Counted from the first letter of the stretch, positions 29,424-38,260 are shown. The stretch is DNA of 64,000 nt from Pseudacidovorax sp. NFM-22 (GCF_021401245.1 NZ_JACBFY010000007.1:62001-126000); one strand, 5' to 3'. Program-made: numbers and translations. Notes: generated from the letters alone by a model not told the origin.

Positions 29424-30629
29424 TCACCCCTGCCGGGTCGCCGCGGCGGCCAGGGCCTCCTGGAAGGCCGCGAGAGCGGGGGTCGGCGCGAAGCCGGTGC
29501 GCACGGTGAAGCCGATGGCCCGCGGCGGATGCGGCAGCGCGACCTGGAGCGTCGCGAGCAGCCCGGCCTGAAGCTCGCCATGCCACTGGCTCGGCGGCGC
29601 CACCGCCAGCCGGTCGCTCTGCTGCAGCAGCGTGGCGATCAGCGCCGGACTGTTGATGTGCACGCCGCTCGGGGCGGGCAGGTCGTGGGCATCGAAGGCA
29701 CGGGCCAGCGCCTCCCAGGCGGGCGAGCCCGCCATCGGCAGCACCCATTGGGCACGCCGCAGGTCGGCCAGGCGCAGCCGGCGACGCGCCAGCAGCGGGT
29801 GGCCGGCGCGCACCAGAAACGCCAGCGGGTCGTGGAAGAGCTGCACCTGCCGCAGGTCCGCCGGCACCTGGGGCCGCAGCGCGCCCACCATGATGTCGAT
29901 CTGCGCCTGCTGCAGGCTGCTGCGCAGCGTGTCGTAGGTGCCGTCCACCACCGACAGCTGCAGCTCGGGCCAGCGCGCACTGACGTGCTGCAGCGCCGCG
30001 GAGACCACGGCCCCGGTGGAGTAGGGCAGCGTGCCGATGGCCAGGCGGCCCCGCAGGCGACCGCGGGCGGCGGCGGCATCTTCTGCCAGCGCCTGCATCT
30101 CGCGCAACGCCAGCGCCGCATGGTGGGCCACCCAGGCGCCGCGGCTGGTCGGGCGCAGGCCGCCGGCCAGGCGGTCGAACAGCGGCTCGCCCGCCAGGTG
30201 TTCGACCTGCGCCAGTGCCTGCTGCACCGACGCCTGCGCCATGCCCAGCCGCGCCGCCGCGCGCCGCTGGCTGCCGGCCGTAGCCAGCAGCACGACAACG
30301 TCCAACTGGCGCTCGCTCACCTGGGCGGCCAGGCGACCGCCCCCGACGGCCGTCCGCCAGGGCCCGGCATCCGCACGCGCGAGGTGGGCCAGCGTCTCGC
30401 GCATGCGCGCGAAGAGCGGCGCGCCCTGCGCGGTCGGCCGCATGCCCTGGCGGCTGCGTTCGAAGAGGCGCAGGCCCAGTGCCGCTTCCATCTGCACGAT
30501 GGCCCGCGCCACGGTGGGCTGCGACAGGTGCAGCGACCCGGCCGCGGCGGTCGTGCTGCCGTGCGCGGCCACCGCCATGACCGCGCGCAAGGACCGCAGC
30601 GTCGGCAGGCCGGCGTCTGCAGGAGCCAT
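29424..30629 (-). CDS. LysR-type regulator with two N-terminal HTH domains
   Basis: 401 residues, about 100 more than a normal LysR protein. HTH 1 covers ~10-70 (TAAAGSLHLSQPTVARAIVQ, then LGLRLFERSRQGMRPTAQG). HTH 2 covers ~105-165 (RAAARLGMAQASVQQALAQ, then GEPLFDRLAGGLRPTSRG). The two are clear homologues. The effector-binding domain (~190-390) is single and typical. The gene lies 101 bp upstream of the Bug/hydrolase pair on the same strand and may control it. Confidence 0.88.
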   Translation of the reverse strand: MAPADAGLPTLRSLRAVMAVAAHGSTTAAAGSLHLSQPTVARAIVQMEAALGLRLFERSRQGMRPTAQGAPLFARMRETLAHLARADAGPWRTAVGGGRLAAQVSERQLDVVVLLATAGSQRRAAARLGMAQASVQQALAQVEHLAGEPLFDRLAGGLRPTSRGAWVAHHAALALREMQALAEDAAAARGRLRGRLAIGTLPYSTGAVVSAALQHVSARWPELQLSVVDGTYDTLRSSLQQAQIDIMVGALRPQVPADLRQVQLFHDPLAFLVRAGHPLLARRRLRLADLRRAQWVLPMAGSPAWEALARAFDAHDLPAPSGVHINSPALIATLLQQSDRLAVAPPSQWHGELQAGLLATLQVALPHPPRAIGFTVRTGFAPTPALAAFQEALAAAATRQG

Positions 30630-30646
30630 GGCGCCCGCCGACGTAC

Positions 30647-32059
30647 TCAGGCGGCCGCCACCATCGGCAGCCGCAGGTCGAAGCGCGCCCCGCCACCCGG
30701 CGCATTGCCCGCCTCCAGCCGCGCGCCGTGGGCATGCATCACGGCCTGCGCCAGCGACAGGCCCAGGCCCAGGCCGGCCGCCGCCTCGCGGGCGCGGGCG
30801 CCGCGGTAGAAGCGCTCGAACAGGTGCGGCAGGTCGCTGGGCTCGATGCCGGGGCCGTCGTCCGTCACCCGCACGATGGCCTCGCGGGCGGACGCATCGG
30901 CCAGCAGGCTCACGTTGACGGCACCGCCCTGCGGCGAGTACTTGATGGCGTTGTCGATCAGGTTGGTCAGGGCGAGCTGCACCGGCACGCGGGCCGACAC
31001 GGCCTGCACGTCGGCGCCTTCGCTCACCGTCAGCACCACCTGGCGCTGGCGTGCGACGGGCGCCATGCGCCGCATGGTCTCGCGCACCAGGTCGGCCAGC
31101 GACAGCGATTCCATCTCGCCGCGCTCCTGGCCGGCATCCAGGCGGGCCAGCACCAGCAGTTCTTCCACAAGCAGGGTGAGCGATTCCACCTCGTCCAGCG
31201 CGGAATGCAGCGTCTCCACATAGCTGGCGGCATCGCGCGGGCGGCGCAGCGCGATCTCCAGCTCGGCCCGCAGCCGCGACAGCGGCGAGCGCAGCTCGTG
31301 CGAGGCATCGGCCGTGAAGTTGCGCTGCGCCTCGATGCCGCGCTCCAGGCGATCGAGCATCTCGTTGAGCGTGTCCACCAGCCGCCCGATCTCGTCGGGC
31401 ACGCCGGGGTGCGGCAGCCGGCTGGCCAGGTTGCGCTGGCCGATGCGGCGCGCCTGCTCCACGATGTCGTCGATGGCATTGAAGACACGGCGCGTGAGCA
31501 GTTCGCCCGCGATGCCCAGCGCCAGGATCAGCACCACGGTCAGCAGCAGCATCATGACGCCGGCACTGGCCACGGCGTGGTTCAGGTCCTCCAGCGAGGC
31601 GGCGACCTGCACGGCCATCAGATCGGGCCGGTTGGGCACCGGCACCGACACCACCCGCGTGGGTTCGCCGGCAAAGCGCTCCAGGTCCTCGTAGAGCGGG
31701 CCGCCGCCGACCAGTTGGGCCCGCAGGTCGGCCGGCACCGGCAGCGTGGCCGATCCCATGTTGGCACTGCGTGCCACCACCTGCCCGTCCTTGTCCACCA
31801 CCTGCACCAGGCGATCCACCCGCGCATACGAAGGCCCGCGGTTGCGCGCGGCCTCGTGCACGACGGCGGGCGTGCCCGGCTCGGCCACGGCCAGCATGCC
31901 GGACTCCAGCTCGGCCAGCGCCAGGATGGCATCGTCCAGGTCGCCGCGCAGGTCGGTCGAGAAGGCCCAGATGCCCACGGCCGCCACCACCGCCATCACC
32001 AGCGACACGACGGCGAAGTGCACCATGGCCAGGCGCCGGCGGAAGCTCAGCATGGTCAT
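30647..32059 (-). CDS. Sensor histidine kinase (EnvZ/QseC/PmrB-like)
   Basis: 470 residues. Two membrane helices (~12-33 and ~168-190) enclose a ~135-residue periplasmic sensor. HAMP follows, then HisKA with SHELRSPLSRLRAELE, and HATPase with NLIDNAIKYSPQGG, DDGPGI and the glycine box GLGLGLSLAQAVMHAHG. The start (32059) overlaps the response-regulator stop by 4 bp. The likely role is sensing an envelope signal and controlling the divergent hydrolase-ACP-ketosynthase operon. Confidence 0.93.
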   Translation of the reverse strand: MTMLSFRRRLAMVHFAVVSLVMAVVAAVGIWAFSTDLRGDLDDAILALAELESGMLAVAEPGTPAVVHEAARNRGPSYARVDRLVQVVDKDGQVVARSANMGSATLPVPADLRAQLVGGGPLYEDLERFAGEPTRVVSVPVPNRPDLMAVQVAASLEDLNHAVASAGVMMLLLTVVLILALGIAGELLTRRVFNAIDDIVEQARRIGQRNLASRLPHPGVPDEIGRLVDTLNEMLDRLERGIEAQRNFTADASHELRSPLSRLRAELEIALRRPRDAASYVETLHSALDEVESLTLLVEELLVLARLDAGQERGEMESLSLADLVRETMRRMAPVARQRQVVLTVSEGADVQAVSARVPVQLALTNLIDNAIKYSPQGGAVNVSLLADASAREAIVRVTDDGPGIEPSDLPHLFERFYRGARAREAAAGLGLGLSLAQAVMHAHGARLEAGNAPGGGARFDLRLPMVAAA

Positions 32060-32733
32060 GCGGCCGTCCCCACGTCCAGCCGGAAGCCGCGCCCGCGCAC
32101 GGTGACGATGGAAGGATCGGCGATGCCCTCCAGCTTGCGCCGCAGGTTGCCCATGTGCACGTCGATGAGGTTGTCGATGGCGAGCAGATCGTCCTTCCAG
32201 ATCTGCTCGGCGATGCGGGCCCGGCTCACCACCTCGCCCGGATGCCGCATCAGGATGTGCAGCAGCGCGAACTCCTTCTGCGTGAGGTCGATGGGCTGGC
32301 CATGGCCGGTGAGGGCATGGCTGAGCGGATCGAGCCGCAGCGCACCGACGACCAGCACCGAGGGCCGGGCCAGGTCCGAGCGGCGCAGCAGGGCCCGCGC
32401 ACGGGCCAGCAGTTCGTCGAAGGCGAAGGGCTTGGTCAGGTAGTCGTCGGCGCCGAGGTTGAGGCCTTCCACGCGGTCCACCAATGCATCGCGGGCCGTG
32501 AGCATGAGCACGGGCGTGGTCACGCCGCGCTCGCGCAGGTCGCGGCACCAGCTCAGGCCGTCCTGGCCGGGCAGCATGCGGTCGAGCACGATGAGGCCGT
32601 AGGCGGTGACGAAGGCCTCTTCGTCCGCCTCTTCGGCCGAATGGACCACGTCGACCACGAAGCCCTCCTCCTGCAGGCCGCGCGCCAGCACGCGGGCGGC
32701 CTTGCGGTCGTCTTCAACCAGGAGGATGCGCAT
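32056..32733 (-). CDS. OmpR-family response regulator
   Basis: 225 residues. Receiver domain with D51 (VLDRMLPGQDG) and the conserved Lys in DDYLTKPFAFDELLAR. A winged-helix DNA-binding domain begins ~130 (IDLTQKEFALLHILMRHPGEVVSR). Sequence style is close to PmrA/QseB/CusR-type regulators. First gene of the kinase operon; its upstream region holds three direct repeats with 11-bp period, as expected for binding of an OmpR-family dimer. Confidence 0.94.
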   Translation of the reverse strand: MRILLVEDDRKAARVLARGLQEEGFVVDVVHSAEEADEEAFVTAYGLIVLDRMLPGQDGLSWCRDLRERGVTTPVLMLTARDALVDRVEGLNLGADDYLTKPFAFDELLARARALLRRSDLARPSVLVVGALRLDPLSHALTGHGQPIDLTQKEFALLHILMRHPGEVVSRARIAEQIWKDDLLAIDNLIDVHMGNLRRKLEGIADPSIVTVRGRGFRLDVGTAA

Positions 32734-32794
32734 CGGGAGTGGGCAATGGCGGGCACATGGGGCAGGCAGTATGCCTTTGCAGGCCCGTTTTCCG

Positions 32795-32834
32795 CCTGAA
32801 GAAGTCTTCAGGATTTCTTGGGACTTTCTTCAGG
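32795..32834. promoter_or_regulatory. Phased CTTCAGG repeats between divergent operons
   Basis: CTTCAGG at 32806-32812, CTTGGGA at 32817-32823 and CTTCAGG at 32828-32834, each 11 bp from the next. CCTGAAG (32795-32801) adds an inverted copy. Direct half-sites one helical turn apart are the usual operator form of PmrA/PhoP-type regulators. A possible -10 hexamer TAATCT (32845-32850) follows for the rightward operon, with no good -35, which fits activator dependence. Confidence 0.6.
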
Positions 32835-32906
32835 CAGCGCTGCGTAATCTGCGGCCCCAACGACGGATGGCCCGCCCGCACGAGGCAGGGGTCCGTGGAG
32901 CCGACG

Positions 32907-33746
32907 ATGACCGCATCCTTCCTGTCCGACGCTGCTGCGTCCCCCGTGCGCGGCGCCGTCCTGCTGCTGCCCGGCCTGTGCAGCACCGCCGACGAACTGC
33001 TGCACCTGCAGTCCTCGCTGCGCCGAAGCGGCTGGCACGTGAGTGCGCCCCACATCGCGGGCTACTCCTTCGATGCCGATGGCCAGCGCACCACCGGCTT
33101 CGACCAGTGGGTGGACCGGGTCTGCGCCGAGTTCGCGCAGCTCAGGCAGCAGTACGGCACGGTGCTGCTGGCCGGCATCTCGGCCGGCGCCGCACTGGCC
33201 CTGGCGGCCGTGGCCCGGCTGGGGCAGGCCGCGGCCGGCGTGGTGCTGATGTCCACCACGCTGCGCATGGACGGCTGGAGCGTGGGCCGCAGCCGCTGGC
33301 TGCTGCCGCTGGCCCTGTACACGCCGCTGGGCCGCCTGTGGCGCTACCGCGAGCGCGCGCCCTATGGCGTCAAGAACCAGCGCGTGCGCGAGTGGATCGT
33401 GCAGGAGCTCAAGGACCGCCAGATCTCCCGCGCCGGCTGCGCCGCCATCGGCGTGGCCCATCTGCGCGAATACGACCGCCTGCGCCGGGCCGTACGCCGC
33501 AGCCTCGACCGCGTGCGCTGCCCCGTGCTGGCCCTGCACGCCCGCGAGGACGAGGTGGCCAGCCTTTCCAACATCGATCTGCTGGCCCATGGCCTCAAGC
33601 ACGCACCGCTGCACACGGTGGTGCTCGAGAACAGCTACCACATGATCTCGATCGACAACGACCGCCGCCAGGTGGCCGAAGAGACGATCGAGTTCGCCCG
33701 CGCCGTGGCCGAAGGCCGCGCTCCTTCCACCTGCAACCCGAGCTGA
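32907..33746 (+). CDS. Alpha/beta hydrolase (carboxylesterase/thioesterase-like)
   Basis: 279 residues, no signal peptide. Motifs: VLLLPGLCSTADEL (oxyanion region), nucleophile Ser in LAGISAGAAL, acid in LALHAREDEVAS and His in LENSYHMISID. This layout resembles Est30-type carboxylesterases. It starts the operon with an ACP (3 bp gap) and a ketosynthase, so an acyl-ACP or acyl-ester substrate is plausible (inference). Confidence 0.85.
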   Translation: MTASFLSDAAASPVRGAVLLLPGLCSTADELLHLQSSLRRSGWHVSAPHIAGYSFDADGQRTTGFDQWVDRVCAEFAQLRQQYGTVLLAGISAGAALALAAVARLGQAAAGVVLMSTTLRMDGWSVGRSRWLLPLALYTPLGRLWRYRERAPYGVKNQRVREWIVQELKDRQISRAGCAAIGVAHLREYDRLRRAVRRSLDRVRCPVLALHAREDEVASLSNIDLLAHGLKHAPLHTVVLENSYHMISIDNDRRQVAEETIEFARAVAEGRAPSTCNPS

Positions 33747-33749
33747 ACC

Positions 33750-34028
33750 ATGCCGTCGACCACCTTCCAGACCATCGCCCGCATCGCCCAGGAAGAGCAC
33801 CGCTGCGACCCCGCGCTGCTGCGCCCCGAGGTGCCGCTGGCCGACCTCGGCCTCGATTCCCTGGCGCTGATGGAATTCATCTTCTCGGTCGAGGACGCGC
33901 TCAAGCTGCGCCTGCCCGAGGAGCGGCTGGACCCGCGCGAGGCCGGCATCACCCTGGGCGACCTGTGCGCCGCCATCGACGCGCACATGGCCCAGCAGAC
34001 CGGCAACGCCACGCCGGCCCACGCCTGA
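33750..34028 (+). CDS. Acyl carrier protein
   Basis: 92 residues. The phosphopantetheine attachment Ser lies in LADLGLDSLALMEFIFSVED. It differs from housekeeping AcpP and is encoded beside a dedicated ketosynthase and hydrolase, so it probably serves a specialised acyl chain. Three bases separate it from the hydrolase; 22 bp from the ketosynthase. Confidence 0.92.
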   Translation: MPSTTFQTIARIAQEEHRCDPALLRPEVPLADLGLDSLALMEFIFSVEDALKLRLPEERLDPREAGITLGDLCAAIDAHMAQQTGNATPAHA

Positions 34029-34050
34029 GCATGCGCGCAGAAGGACACCG

Positions 34051-35280
34051 ATGAGCACGCCTGTCGCCATCACCGGCATGGGGCTGGTCAGCCCGCTGGG
34101 CACCAGCGTCCAGGCGCTGGACCTGGCCCTGGCCGGCAACCAGTGCGCCATCGCACCGCGCGAGGTCGTCATCGACGGCGTGGAGCGCTTCACCGTCGGC
34201 GTGGCGGCCTGCAGCGAGTTCGACGAACGCAAGAGCCGCGCGCCCTCGGGCGTGACCCTCGACCGCGGCACGGCCATGGCCCTGAGCGCCGCCTTCGAGG
34301 CCGCGGAGCAGGCCGGCCTGTTCGACGCCAGCCGCCAGCCGGCCCCCGAGCGCCTGGGTGTGTTCTGGGGCACGGGCATGGGCGGCGCGAGCAGCTTCGA
34401 CCAGTCCACCGAGCAGCTCTACGGCCGCAAGCGCCGCCTGCGGCCCACCACGGTGCTGACGACCATGCCCAATGCAGCCGTGGCCGAACTGGCCCTGGCC
34501 TTCGGCGCACGGGCGTCGGCCGTCGGCTATGCCTGCGCCTGCGCCTCGTCGGCGGTGGCCATCGGCGAGGCCATGCGGGCCGTGCGCGGCGGCTGGGTGG
34601 ACGTGGCCATCGCCGGCGGCCACGAGGCGCTGCTGACGCCGGGCGTGATCGCCAGCTGGCAGGCCATGCGCGTGCTGGCGCCGCTGGAGGCGCATGCCGC
34701 CCACACCTGCCGCCCCTTCTCGGCCGACCGGGCCGGCTTCGCGCTGGGCGAAGGCTCGGGCGCGGTCATCATCGAATCGGTGGCCTCGGCCGAACGCCGC
34801 GGCGTGGACGTCCGCGCGCTGCTGGCGGGCTACGGCACCAGCTGCGATGCGGTGCACATCAGCAACCCGAACAGCGATGGCCAGGTGCGCGCGGTGCGGG
34901 CCGCGCTGGCGGATGCCGGCCTCGCGGCCAGCGACATCGGCCATGTGAACGCGCACGGCACCGGCACGGTGGCCGGCGACGCGGCCGAGGCCGCCACGCT
35001 GGCAGAGATCTTCGGCGCGCGCGGCGTGCCGGTGAGCGCCACCAAGACGCTGCACGGCCACATCATGGGCGGCGGTGGCGCCATCGAACTGCTGTGCGCC
35101 CTGCGCGCCATGGACCTGGGCCAGTTGCCCGCCAGCGCCACCGCGCCCGATGCCGCCCTGGGCGTGGACCTGGTGCATGGCCTGGCCCCGCGCGCGGCCG
35201 GCGGCATCCGGCATGTGATGTCCAACGCCTTCGCCTTTGGCGGGACCAATGCGGTGTTGATTGCGAGCCGGGTGGGCTGA
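34051..35280 (+). CDS. Beta-ketoacyl-ACP synthase (FabF-like)
   Basis: 409 residues. Catalytic triad visible: C164 (CACASS), H302 (NAHGTGT) and H337 (KTLHGHIMGGGG), with K332. Size and motifs match KAS II-type condensing enzymes. Partnered with its own ACP and hydrolase rather than with fab genes. No ketoreductase or dehydratase gene is in the operon, so either the product is a ketoacyl chain or housekeeping enzymes finish the cycle. Confidence 0.92.
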   Translation: MSTPVAITGMGLVSPLGTSVQALDLALAGNQCAIAPREVVIDGVERFTVGVAACSEFDERKSRAPSGVTLDRGTAMALSAAFEAAEQAGLFDASRQPAPERLGVFWGTGMGGASSFDQSTEQLYGRKRRLRPTTVLTTMPNAAVAELALAFGARASAVGYACACASSAVAIGEAMRAVRGGWVDVAIAGGHEALLTPGVIASWQAMRVLAPLEAHAAHTCRPFSADRAGFALGEGSGAVIIESVASAERRGVDVRALLAGYGTSCDAVHISNPNSDGQVRAVRAALADAGLAASDIGHVNAHGTGTVAGDAAEAATLAEIFGARGVPVSATKTLHGHIMGGGGAIELLCALRAMDLGQLPASATAPDAALGVDLVHGLAPRAAGGIRHVMSNAFAFGGTNAVLIASRVG

Positions 35281-35320
35281 AGAGCATTGCGGACCGGCCC
35301 GAGGTAGGCCGATGATTTGC

Positions 35321-35334
35321 CCTATCCTGATAGG
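35321..35334. promoter_or_regulatory. Palindrome upstream of hipA-like gene
   Basis: CCTATC, 2 bases, GATAGG: perfect 6-bp arms in a locally AT-richer stretch. A good operator candidate for the XRE protein encoded downstream, because HipB-type repressors bind short palindromes in their own promoters. Confidence 0.5.
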
Positions 35335-35351
35335 CCATATGTGCGTTCTAC

Positions 35352-35384
35352 GCGATCATTTTGACTATCATGATCGCCAAAATG
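35352..35384. promoter_or_regulatory. Nested inverted repeats overlapping the hipA start
   Basis: GCGATCA (35352-35358) pairs with TGATCGC (35371-35377), and CATTTTG (35357-35363) pairs with CAAAATG (35378-35384). They overlap each other and the possible start codons at 35370 and 35382, so binding there would block transcription start or translation of the toxin gene. Confidence 0.5.
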
Positions 35385-36719
35385 CGCGATCGGACCACGT
35401 TCATCGAGATTCACCGTGCGGGCAGCTGGCTGCCCGCGGCGGAGCTTCGCGCCCTGGGCCCGGATCGCTGCCGCATCGACTACCTGCCCGACTACGTCTT
35501 CGGCACATCCGACCCCTGCCCGGTGTCGCTGCGCCTGCCGGTGAACATGGCACCGGACCGCTACCGCGAAGGACCGTCGGGCCCGGAGGCCGACCGCCGG
35601 GCACCCGCCTTTCTCTACGACCTCGTGCCACAGGGCAGGGGGCGCAAGTACCTGCTCTCGCAGCTGCACCTGCAGGACGACGAGCACCTCGTGCTGCCGC
35701 TCGTCATGGCCGGCGCCTTCAATCCCATCGGCTGCCTGCGCCTGCAAAGCGCAGTCGCGTTCTTCGCCGAGCATGTGCGGCGCAACCCGGATCCCGCGAG
35801 CAGCCGCGGCTTCGCGCTGCAGGACCTGCACGCCCACAGCGCCGATGTGCTGGACCATCTCTCCATGCATGCCATGCTGGCCTCCGGCACCACCGGCGTG
35901 CAGGGCGTGGCGCCCAAGTTCCTGCTGAGCACCGACGCCGATGGCCGCTGGTTCGCCGACATGGCGCTCCCCGACGAGGACGCGCAGGCCCACTGGCTGC
36001 TCAAGCTGCCGCGGGGCCCGGCCCAGGAGGACCGCACCGTGCTGCGCAACGAAGCCGCCTACCTGCGCCTGGCCGCCGCTTGCGGCCTGCGCACCGGTGC
36101 CGAGCCCGTGCTGCATGGCGACATGCTCCTGCTGCGTCGCTTCGACCGCGAGGTGCAGGGCGGGCGCGTGCACCGGCTGCACCAGGAGAGCCTCGCCAGC
36201 CTGGCCGACCTGCGCGGCTTCGGCATCGCCGCCGACCAGCAGCAGTTGCTGCGCGCGCTGCGGGCGGTGGTGTCCGACCCGTTGGCCGAGACCATCGAAT
36301 TCTTCAAGCGCGACGTGCTGAACCTCGCGATGCGCAACACCGACAACCATGCGCGCAACACCGCGGTGCAGCGCCTGGCCGATGGCCGTGTGCAGCTCAC
36401 GCCGCTGTTCGACTTCGCGCCCATGTTCCTGGACAGCGAGCTGATCGTGCGCAGCTGCCACTGGCGCGATTCGACCGGCCGTGTGCAGGACACGTGGACG
36501 CAGGTGCTGGCCATGCTGGACGTGCCGGACGACGAACGGCCGCGCATCGTGGCCGCCCTGCGGGCCTTTGCCGACGTGGTCGCCGAGCTGCCTGCGACTG
36601 CCGCGCATTGCGGCGTGGAGGCCGCCGTCATCGACGCCTGCCGCGCCACCATCGACCGCCAGAGCGAGCAGCTCGCCGCACTGTCGGCCCTGCTGCCTGC
36701 CGGCGGCGGAATCGCGTGA
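35370..36719 (+). CDS. HipA-type Ser/Thr kinase toxin
   Basis: About 449 residues from the ATG at 35370; the ATG at 35382 is an equally possible start. A Gly-rich ATP loop GTTGVQGVAPKFLL, the catalytic RNTDNHARN (Asp and Asn) and the metal-binding LFDFAPMF are the HipA kinase signatures. HipA proteins phosphorylate a cellular target such as a tRNA synthetase and cause dormancy. The gene precedes its XRE partner, the reverse of classic hipBA. Confidence 0.85.
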   Translation: MIAKMRDRTTFIEIHRAGSWLPAAELRALGPDRCRIDYLPDYVFGTSDPCPVSLRLPVNMAPDRYREGPSGPEADRRAPAFLYDLVPQGRGRKYLLSQLHLQDDEHLVLPLVMAGAFNPIGCLRLQSAVAFFAEHVRRNPDPASSRGFALQDLHAHSADVLDHLSMHAMLASGTTGVQGVAPKFLLSTDADGRWFADMALPDEDAQAHWLLKLPRGPAQEDRTVLRNEAAYLRLAAACGLRTGAEPVLHGDMLLLRRFDREVQGGRVHRLHQESLASLADLRGFGIAADQQQLLRALRAVVSDPLAETIEFFKRDVLNLAMRNTDNHARNTAVQRLADGRVQLTPLFDFAPMFLDSELIVRSCHWRDSTGRVQDTWTQVLAMLDVPDDERPRIVAALRAFADVVAELPATAAHCGVEAAVIDACRATIDRQSEQLAALSALLPAGGGIA

Positions 36720-36723
36720 CGCC

Positions 36724-37071
36724 ATGGACAAGCGCCGCACCCGCGCCGACGCCGACTTTGAGCGGCAGTACCGCGATGCCTTCTATGAAGCGGTGAGCAG
36801 TGGTCGCCTGTCCATCGGCCAGGCCGTGGCCGCCATGCGCCGCATCAGCCGGCTGACCCAGCCGGAGTTTGCCCGGCACCGCGGGCTCAGCGTGCAGATC
36901 CTGCGCCGCATCGAGGCCGACAAGGCCAACCCGACGCTGGACACGCTGGAGAAGATCGCCGGCATCTTCGGGCTGCAGGTCGGCTTCGTGCCGAAACAGG
37001 GCGATGCCCTCTCGGCCCGCGATCTGGTGCAGGTCGCGAAGGACCGGCCGAAGCACGACGAGGCCGACTGA
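36724..37071 (+). CDS. XRE-family antitoxin-like HTH protein (HipB-like)
   Basis: 115 residues. An HTH_3 domain lies at ~38-90 (SRLTQPEFARHRGLSVQILR, then IEADKANPTLDTLEKIAGIFGL). The polar N-terminal 30 residues are extra. It starts 4 bp after the HipA-like gene and is surely cotranscribed. It probably neutralises HipA and represses the pair through the palindromes at 35321-35384. Confidence 0.85.
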   Translation: MDKRRTRADADFERQYRDAFYEAVSSGRLSIGQAVAAMRRISRLTQPEFARHRGLSVQILRRIEADKANPTLDTLEKIAGIFGLQVGFVPKQGDALSARDLVQVAKDRPKHDEAD

Positions 37072-37152
37072 AGCCGGCCCGGCGCTGGGGACTCGGCCCC
37101 GAACAGGGCCGCGCCCCGCGCGCCGGGTATCAGTGGCGCGGCATCCGGCCGA

Positions 37153-38109
37153 TCAGGAGCGCCACATCCCCTGTGTCGCCATCTCGCCGACGATGCGCAC
37201 GATGTGCCCCGTCACCGCCGTGACCGCACTCGACGGCCCCTTGGACCGCGAGAAGGCCAGGGCGACGGTGCGCTGGAAGGGCGGCTCGACGATGCGCGCG
37301 GCCTGCAGTCGGCCTTCCTGCACCTCCTGCCACACGGCGTGCAGCGGCAGCACCGTGTAGAGCCCTTCCTGGGCCGTGAGCTGCTTCTGCAGCGGCAGTG
37401 AATCCGCCTCGATCACCGGCGCCAGCGCGATGCGCGCATGCCGCGCGCCGGCATCGAGCGCCGTGCGCAGCCCGTTGGGCGCGCTGGGCAGGATGAAGGG
37501 CAACCCATCGAGGCTCGCGAACGGAACCTGTCCATTCGCCGTGAGCCGGTCGTCGCGCGGGCCGATCAGGTAGCTGTCCACCGTCGCGAGCGCTTCTTCC
37601 CCTTCGGGCAGCGTGGGGGCATAGCGGTAGAGGATGGCGATGTCGACACGCGCGTCGGTGAGCCATTCCTCCACCTGGCCGCTGGAGCCTTCCAGCACCT
37701 TGAGGCTCACGCCCGGCAGGCGCGCGCGAACGGCCGCGAAGAGCCGGCCCGTGAGGATGGTGCCGATGGAGGGCAGGCTGCCCAGCGTCACGGTGCCCAC
37801 GGGCTCGCGCAGGTCGGCGCGGATGTCGTGCTCCAGCGCCTGGGCGCGCTCCAGCAGGTCCTTGACCTGGGGGAACAGGCGCTGACCCGCCTCCGACAGC
37901 TCCACGCCACGGCCCGTGCGGTTGAAGAGCCGCGTGCCGCATTCGCGCTCCAGCGCATTGACCTGACGGCTCAGGAAGGACTGGTTGCTGTCCAGAAAAA
38001 GCGCAGCCCGCGTCAGGCTGCCGAGCTCGCCGATGGCCACGAAGGAGCGCCACTTCTGCAGGTCGGCGGCGATGTCCAGCGCGAAGTCGGTGGCTCTAGG
38101 CTTGTGCAT
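37153..38109 (-). CDS. LysR-type transcriptional regulator
   Basis: 318 residues. N-terminal HTH (~18-75: LTRAALFLDSNQSFLSRQVN) and a standard effector domain. It is divergent from a long catabolic operon that begins with a Bug protein, and a palindrome with LysR-box form lies between them, so it likely regulates that operon in response to a pathway acid or CoA ester (inference). Confidence 0.9.
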   Translation of the reverse strand: MHKPRATDFALDIAADLQKWRSFVAIGELGSLTRAALFLDSNQSFLSRQVNALERECGTRLFNRTGRGVELSEAGQRLFPQVKDLLERAQALEHDIRADLREPVGTVTLGSLPSIGTILTGRLFAAVRARLPGVSLKVLEGSSGQVEEWLTDARVDIAILYRYAPTLPEGEEALATVDSYLIGPRDDRLTANGQVPFASLDGLPFILPSAPNGLRTALDAGARHARIALAPVIEADSLPLQKQLTAQEGLYTVLPLHAVWQEVQEGRLQAARIVEPPFQRTVALAFSRSKGPSSAVTAVTGHIVRIVGEMATQGMWRS

Positions 38110-38184
38110 GGGCGGCGATTATGGGACGGCCTTCGCGCCCTGAGCAGGGCATCGACCCGCTTGCTCGCGCCCGCATAACAGCCT

Positions 38185-38199
38185 TGCACGATCGGTGCA
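38185..38199. promoter_or_regulatory. LysR-type operator candidate (T-N11-A form)
   Basis: TGCAC-GATCG-GTGCA is a perfect 15-bp palindrome in the 151-bp gap between the divergent LysR gene and the Bug-led operon. It has the T-N11-A shape of LysR recognition sites. Confidence 0.55.
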
Positions 38200-38260
38200 T
38201 AGCTCGCGAAGAGGGTGCCTCCTAGACTGCCTGCAGAGCCAATCCAAGGAGACAAGCATC

